Origin: UBA4427 sp045106235
GTDB taxonomy: Bacteria > Myxococcota_A > UBA9160 > UBA4427
NCBI GenBank assembly: GCA_045106235.1
Contig: JBGCEJ010000016.1
Location: 46,136 to 110,135 of the forward strand
Direction of reading: 5' to 3'
Length of the DNA: 64,000 nucleotides
A program made the position numbers and the translations under genes. Positions 59,667 to 64,000 of this stretch are shown in pieces; the first letter of the stretch is position 1; each line of letters begins with the position of its first letter. The notes beneath the pieces are model-generated. The model had not been told where the DNA came from, ran no database searches, and worked only from the letters and a program-made list of their open reading frames with translations.

Positions 59667-60182
59667 TTGGGATACGATTTCGAACTGAACGGTGAACGCA
59701 GCCAAGTTCATCCCGTGTACACGCTCGACGCGGTCGACATCACGATCGATGATGCCGTGATCGAAGCGCAGCTCTCCCCGGGCGAAAGCGAGGGCGAGTA
59801 TCACCTCGAACTGAACGGCGAGACGGAGAAGGTTTTCGTCGCGACCTCGGGCGATACCCATTTCATCCATCTCCGCGGCCGCGTCCACGTCGTGGAATCC
59901 ATCAACGCCCTCGAACGCGCAAAGCGCGATGCAGCCCCTGATGGTGGTGACGAAATCATGCGCGCGCCTATGCCTGGAACCGTCGTCGACGTCAACGTTC
60001 AAGCAGGCGAAGCGGTTCAGCCCGGGCAGGTGCTGCTTACAATTGAAAGCATGAAGCTACAAACCGCGATCACCGCCCTCCACGAAAGCGAAGTCGCCGA
60101 GGTCTACGTCGCTGCCGGCGAGACCTTCGATCAGGGCGCCGCGCTGGTCCGGCTCGAATCGGATGCCAGCGATGAAGACTGA
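59667..60182 (+). CDS. Biotin carboxyl carrier protein of the acyl-CoA carboxylase
   Basis: 171 residues from a TTG at 59667 with AGGA seven bases upstream; a longer frame overlaps the biotin carboxylase end and is not needed. The N-terminal 90 residues are beta-rich (FELNGERSQVHPVYTLDA, EYHLELNGETEKVFV), and the C-terminal biotinyl domain has the Lys130 site in ESMKLQ and ends with AAGETFDQGAALVRLES. It carries carboxybiotin between the two catalytic subunits. The stand-alone carrier with an extra N-terminal beta module is the unusual feature of this carboxylase. Confidence 0.92.
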   Translation: MGYDFELNGERSQVHPVYTLDAVDITIDDAVIEAQLSPGESEGEYHLELNGETEKVFVATSGDTHFIHLRGRVHVVESINALERAKRDAAPDGGDEIMRAPMPGTVVDVNVQAGEAVQPGQVLLTIESMKLQTAITALHESEVAEVYVAAGETFDQGAALVRLESDASDED

Positions 60183-60215
60183 TTCGCCCACATCGAACCT
60201 GAAAGGACCCAAGTC

Positions 60216-61826
60216 ATGATGAGACGCATCGAAAGCCGAATCGATCCGCGCAGCGCTGACTTCAAGCGCTTCCGGGAAGCCAATCTCGAACGCGTCGGCG
60301 AGTTCCACGCCCGCCAGAATGATGCGCGCTTCGAACGCCCACAGCGGGACTTCGATCGCCTAGAACATCACGGCAAGACCTTCGTCCGCGACCGCATCGA
60401 ACAGCTCATCGATCCCGGCACCCCCTTCCTCGAGCTCTCCTCCCTCGCCGCGAACACCGAATACGGAGGCGACGCCAAGAGCGCGAGCGTCGTCGTCGGC
60501 ATCGGTATCGTGAGCGGTCGCGAAGTCATGATCCGAGCTGACGATCCGAGCATCAAGGGCGGCGCCTGGTACCCGCTCACGGTCAAGAAGAACGTGCGAT
60601 GCCTCGATATCGCGATCGAAAACCGCCTCCCCGTCGTCCATATCTGCGATAGCGCGGGCGGCTTCCTCCCCATGCAGGCGGACCTCTTCGCAGACCGCGT
60701 CTCCGCCGGCCGAATCTTCCGAAACCAGGCCATCCTTTCAAAGATGGGCATCCCTCAGCTCTCCCTCGTCTTCGGGCAATGCACAGCGGGCGGCGCCTAT
60801 ATCCCGTCCCTCAGCGACTATTCCGTCATCCTGCGCGGGAACGGCGGCATCTTCCTCGGCGGCCCGCCCCTCGTGAAAGCCGCAACCGGAGAGATCGTCG
60901 ACGCCGACACCCTCGGCGGGGCCGATGTCCATACCCAGGTGAGTGGCGTTGCGGACTACGCTGCGAATTCAGAGGAAGAAGCGATCCTGTTAGGTCGTGA
61001 AATCGTCTCGCAATGGAGCCGTCCCGAAAAGACGAAGATCGAAATGCGCGAACCCGAGCCGCCCCACTACGATCCGGAAGAGCTCTACGGAATCATCCCC
61101 GACGACATCAAAATTCAATTCGATATGCGCGAGGTGATCGCCCGCGTCGTCGACGGCAGCTATTTCCACGAGTACCAGCCCGACTACGGCAAGACGCTGA
61201 TCTGCGGCTACGCCTATATCTGGGGCCACAAGGTGGGCATCATCGGGAATAACGGCGTGCTCTTTAACGACTCGTCACTCAAGGGCGCGCATTTCGTCGA
61301 ACTCTGCGACCAGAACCGAACGCCGCTCGTGTTCCTACAGAACATCACGGGCTTCATGGTGGGACAGGAATATGAAGCGCGCGGGATCTGCAAGGACGGG
61401 GCGAAGTTCATCATGACCCAGTCCTGCGCAACGGTCCCGAAATTCACGGTCATGGTGAATGGGTCCTTCGGCGCGGGGAATTACGGCATGTGCGGCCGCG
61501 CCTACGATGGCCGCTTCATTTTCACCTGGCCGAACCATCAGATCGGCATCATGGGTGCGGAGCAAGCCGCAAACACGCTAGCCGACGTCAAGATTCGCCA
61601 GCTCGAACGAAAAGGCGAGACCCCCTCTGACGAGGAGATCCGCGAAATTCGCGAGCCCGTACTGGAATCTTTCGAACGCGAAGGCAGCGCCTACTTCGCC
61701 ACGTCCCAGATCTGGGACGACGGCATCATCGACCCCGTCGACACGCGCAACGCCCTCGGTATCGCGCTCAGCGCCTCACTCCACGCACCCATCGACCCGC
61801 CCAGCTACGGCATCCTCCGCTTCTAA
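60216..61826 (+). CDS. Acyl-CoA carboxylase carboxyltransferase subunit (methylcrotonyl-CoA type)
   Basis: 536 residues with both crotonase-like halves: GGGYIP-type patterns seen as GGAYIPSLSDYS, IFLGGPPLVKAATGEIVDA with GGADVHTQVSGV, and later NITGFMVGQEYEARGICK and FGAGNYGMCGRAY. The pattern GGPPLVKAATGE with GGADVH is that of methylcrotonyl/geranyl-CoA carboxylase rather than propionyl-CoA carboxylase. It transfers CO2 from carboxybiotin to the acyl-CoA. GGACC lies nine bases before the ATG. It completes the leucine-type operon with biotin carboxylase and carrier; the context prefers methylcrotonyl-CoA, but geranyl-CoA cannot be ruled out. Confidence 0.9.
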   Translation: MMRRIESRIDPRSADFKRFREANLERVGEFHARQNDARFERPQRDFDRLEHHGKTFVRDRIEQLIDPGTPFLELSSLAANTEYGGDAKSASVVVGIGIVSGREVMIRADDPSIKGGAWYPLTVKKNVRCLDIAIENRLPVVHICDSAGGFLPMQADLFADRVSAGRIFRNQAILSKMGIPQLSLVFGQCTAGGAYIPSLSDYSVILRGNGGIFLGGPPLVKAATGEIVDADTLGGADVHTQVSGVADYAANSEEEAILLGREIVSQWSRPEKTKIEMREPEPPHYDPEELYGIIPDDIKIQFDMREVIARVVDGSYFHEYQPDYGKTLICGYAYIWGHKVGIIGNNGVLFNDSSLKGAHFVELCDQNRTPLVFLQNITGFMVGQEYEARGICKDGAKFIMTQSCATVPKFTVMVNGSFGAGNYGMCGRAYDGRFIFTWPNHQIGIMGAEQAANTLADVKIRQLERKGETPSDEEIREIREPVLESFEREGSAYFATSQIWDDGIIDPVDTRNALGIALSASLHAPIDPPSYGILRF

Positions 61827-61829
61827 AGC

Positions 61830-61894
61830 AAAGCGCCCGCGGTCTACTCGCCCTACTGGGCGAGTTTAAAGCGCCCGCGGCTCTAGCGAGCCTA
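61830..61894. repeat. 38-bp tandem duplication at convergent stop codons
   Basis: GCGCCCGCGG followed by CTACT.GGGCGAG-like DNA occurs at 61833 and again from 61871, period about 38 bases. The second copy ends in the real stop of the 97-residue gene (61892-61894). The first carries a relic end that would read LAQ-stop. On the minus strand the core is the same GCCGCGGGCGC as at 4378 and 31656. Confidence 0.82.
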
Positions 61895-62185
61895 TTTGGC
61901 GAGCGAAAACAGCCCGGCTTCGTCGAGTGCCTTGCCGCCTTCGAAGGCCTTGAACTCGCGACCGGCGATTTCTTCCTTCGAGTAGCGCAGCGCGGCGCGG
62001 TTCGGCGTCCACTTGCCGAGCCAAGTCGGGGGATAGGACGTGAGCATCGACTCCGTCACCTTCTTGAGCACGTCGCGCAGAACGACGCCGCCATCTTCCG
62101 TCTTCTCAACGGTGAGCGCACCCAGCTCCGTGTTCTTGAGCGTCTTGAAGGTGACGAGGGGCAGATCGGTGAATTCTTCAGACAT
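61892..62185 (-). CDS. Small conserved-looking protein of unknown function
   Basis: 97 residues from the ATG at 62185 (AAGGA eight bases upstream). A compact alpha/beta protein with PLVTFKTLKNTELGAL, KKVTESMLTSYPPTWLGKW and EEIAGREFKAFEGGK. No signal peptide, no membrane segment, no recognised family. It is convergent with the carboxyltransferase, its stop lying in the second copy of the tandem repeat; it lies 41 bases downstream of the DUF3604 gene on the same strand and might be co-transcribed with it. Confidence 0.62.
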   Translation of the reverse strand: MSEEFTDLPLVTFKTLKNTELGALTVEKTEDGGVVLRDVLKKVTESMLTSYPPTWLGKWTPNRAALRYSKEEIAGREFKAFEGGKALDEAGLFSLAK

Positions 62186-62226
62186 TTTCGAAGTCCTTCG
62201 GATGGAGGTTTTTGGACGGCTGGACG

Positions 62227-64000
62227 CTAACGCGCCGATCCGTTCGATGCAAAACCCGAGGGTGCGTACCAAATCGGCGAGGTCCAGGCGCGTTCTTGGA
62301 TCACCGGCGAGTAGAAGGGCTCCTCCTCTTCGGCCAAGCAGCAGCGCCCGAAAACGTCGCCCTGCGCCCCGCGCTGGACCGCTGCCTCAGTCGCCGCTTC
62401 CGCCTCCGCCTCGCAGCTCTCAGAGAAGGGATTCACGCCCGCGGCCTGGCATTGGAGCGTGCTCCATCGGCAAGTCGGGTTCTCAACCACGCGCAGGTAA
62501 TAGACAGCCGGCTGCGTCGGATCGAAGCTCGGATCCTCCCAGACCGTGCAGAGCGAGGCTGCCCCGCGTCCCGTCGGGGCGCAGGTTCCCGGATCCACCG
62601 AAGCCCCGTTTCCGGCATCGCCGACCACGTCGATCACCTGCTCGTGGGTCTGTCCGGTCGGATCAACCCAGCCCTTGATAATCTGGGCGCGCTGCAAATC
62701 CGTCCCCGGGTGATCCGGAGAGCCCGGATCCTTCATCACGTTGACGAAAAATCGCGGCGCGTCCTTCCCCGTGAGCTGCCCACCCATGGGCGTGCCCTGA
62801 GCGTAGGCTTTAGCGATCGCGTTCTCGGCTTCACAGAGGTCTTCGTCGAGTCCTGCGCCACCGAAGAAGCGGACGACCGGTCGCGTCCCGCTCGTCGAGT
62901 AGGTTTCCTTCTTCCGAAGGCCCGTAAAGATCGAGTCGCGGGAATTTTCTTCCGCCCAAACCACCGCATGGCCGCCGGGGTTCGAGAAGAAATGATCCTG
63001 CACGTTGCGATAACCCGCGTCTCGGCGACCGAGATGCCCAACGTAGTTGTCTTCTTCGGCAGAGCCCGGCGGCGCGCGATGGCTGTCCGTACTCTCAATG
63101 AAGCCCATCTGAAACGGCTTGGCCCCGCTTTCCTGGCCCAGAGCGAGGCCATCTTTCAGCGCGTTTCGCACCATATTCCGCGGTGCGAATTCATCCAGCG
63201 GAACCGCCGCCGCCGCCTCGGTCATCACTTCGCCATGCACGGAACCTAACATGCTCAGGTTGTCCGCGACGACCTGCTCAAAGGTGCAGAGCTCATCCTG
63301 TGTCTGAGACCCACGCCCCATCAGGCGGTCGAAACGACATTCCGAAGCACCCTTATGCTGCGTGAGTTCGATAACGGGTTCGAAGAAGAGCCGGTCCGTC
63401 GCCTCCTGGGGCGTCTCCGGATCACGAAACATCAAGCCCTTCGCGAGATTCGAGTTATGCGGGATGGCGAGCACATCGCAGCCCGTCCCCGCATCGATGC
63501 ATTGCTTCCGGAGCTCGACCCAAAGCGCCGGAAAATTGTAGGAGCCCGTTTCGTAGGTGGAGATCGCATTGGGCGTGACATTTTCGTTTCGAAAGATCAC
63601 GTTGCGATGCAGATTCGCGGTCTCAGGCGCGTCTGTGTACTCGTAGCCAACAAAGGTCGTGAACTCGCAGTCGGAAGAGCGGTCGTAATGCTCTTCCGCC
63701 GCCTGCTGAATCCGTCCCCAGGTCGATGTGCGGGCTTCATCGCAATCGGAAAGCGTGCAGGCGAAGGAATAGCTCGGGTCGCCTTCAGCCATGCCGCCCA
63801 GGGAGGTCCACCACGAAGCGGCGAGGAGCTGCGTCCAGAAATGGGATGAGCGCGTCATTACGCAATGCGGCCACCAATAGCCGAGCTTCGAAGAATCCAT
63901 CGTGCAAACGCTGATCTGTCCGAAATACTCCGCATGATCCGTAATCGAAGCAAAGTCGAGGGGGCGCTGGATCTGGGCTTTCACTGCTTGCTCGCCGTCC
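62227..64000 (-). CDS. DUF3604 family protein, N-terminal part outside the window
   Basis: About 591 residues are visible; the frame is open to the right edge, and the residues before the first in-frame GTG already align with the family (RPLDFASITDHAEYFG, the PHP-like metal pattern), so the gene continues outside. Further blocks VGYEYTDAP, DVLAIPHNSNLAKG and a Cys-rich C-terminal part (CRWSTLQCQ, GRCCLAEEEEPF) fit DUF3604, large exported proteins of unknown function that share a PHP-like metal site and occur in many marine and soil bacteria. A signal peptide is expected beyond the window. Confidence 0.85.
   Translation of the reverse strand, partial: DGEQAVKAQIQRPLDFASITDHAEYFGQISVCTMDSSKLGYWWPHCVMTRSSHFWTQLLAASWWTSLGGMAEGDPSYSFACTLSDCDEARTSTWGRIQQAAEEHYDRSSDCEFTTFVGYEYTDAPETANLHRNVIFRNENVTPNAISTYETGSYNFPALWVELRKQCIDAGTGCDVLAIPHNSNLAKGLMFRDPETPQEATDRLFFEPVIELTQHKGASECRFDRLMGRGSQTQDELCTFEQVVADNLSMLGSVHGEVMTEAAAAVPLDEFAPRNMVRNALKDGLALGQESGAKPFQMGFIESTDSHRAPPGSAEEDNYVGHLGRRDAGYRNVQDHFFSNPGGHAVVWAEENSRDSIFTGLRKKETYSTSGTRPVVRFFGGAGLDEDLCEAENAIAKAYAQGTPMGGQLTGKDAPRFFVNVMKDPGSPDHPGTDLQRAQIIKGWVDPTGQTHEQVIDVVGDAGNGASVDPGTCAPTGRGAASLCTVWEDPSFDPTQPAVYYLRVVENPTCRWSTLQCQAAGVNPFSESCEAEAEAATEAAVQRGAQGDVFGRCCLAEEEEPFYSPVIQERAWTSPIWYAPSGFASNGSAR

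Overview
The window reads as one contiguous piece of a GC-rich, Gram-negative bacterial chromosome. Genes are dense, with ordinary housekeeping content and no IS element, phage, CRISPR array, rRNA or tRNA that I can recognise. Lipoproteins, TonB-type C-terminal domains, several PEP-CTERM sorting signals, a COQ4-like quinone protein, a wax-ester synthase and extensive acyl-CoA metabolism point to a free-living proteobacterium-like heterotroph. A deltaproteobacterial or Myxococcota-type lineage is my best guess. It is an inference from gene style, not something the window proves.

Layout. 1-5492 (leftward): the rod-shape elongasome mreB-mreC-mreD-mrdA-rodA; from mreC onward every stop overlaps the next start. 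6026-8562: a membrane-anchored parvulin isomerase convergent with lexA. 8745-10954: groES-groEL behind a sigma70-like promoter and a variant CIRCE (HrcA-type) operator. 11292-19206: scattered single genes (a PEP-CTERM protein, an MBL-fold hydrolase, DUF427, COQ4-like, an acyltransferase, DUF937, Kbp and a small lipoprotein). 19302-20651: an MFS carrier. 20759-27457 (leftward): a tight five-gene operon with an uncharacterised protein, a secreted zinc desuccinylase/carboxypeptidase-like protein, an inactive transglutaminase fused to a 7TM domain, a RimK-type glutamate ligase and a secreted HExxH metalloprotein. This is the best candidate for a poorly described system. 27526-41912: envelope proteins (PEP-CTERM proteins, lipoproteins, YpfJ, PilZ, MscL, a HAF-repeat protein, TonB-C), a sulfotransferase and an ALKBH4-like dioxygenase. 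41921-49331: SDR, WS/DGAT, methyltransferase, EpmC, and an MFS pump next to a MarR regulator. 49396-54694: hydrolase, double CoA-transferase, Zn-ribbon/OB-fold protein and thiolase-like protein. 54691-61826: a leucine or branched-acid degradation cluster (isovaleryl-CoA dehydrogenase-like, MFS, TetR, biotin carboxylase, biotin carrier, carboxyltransferase). 61892-64000: a small unknown gene and a DUF3604 protein cut by the window edge.

How the parts fit. The left end builds the side wall. The middle operon looks like an envelope or periplasmic peptide-tagging or trimming pathway. The right third is catabolism of CoA thioesters controlled by local regulators; the MarR and TetR genes each face a divergent gene across a near-perfect palindrome.

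The most unusual DNA-level observation is a set of short tandem duplications that start at or span stop codons. Three loci share the core GCCGCGGGCGC, and the extra copies carry relics of the last codons of the adjoining gene. They do not correspond to any element I know.
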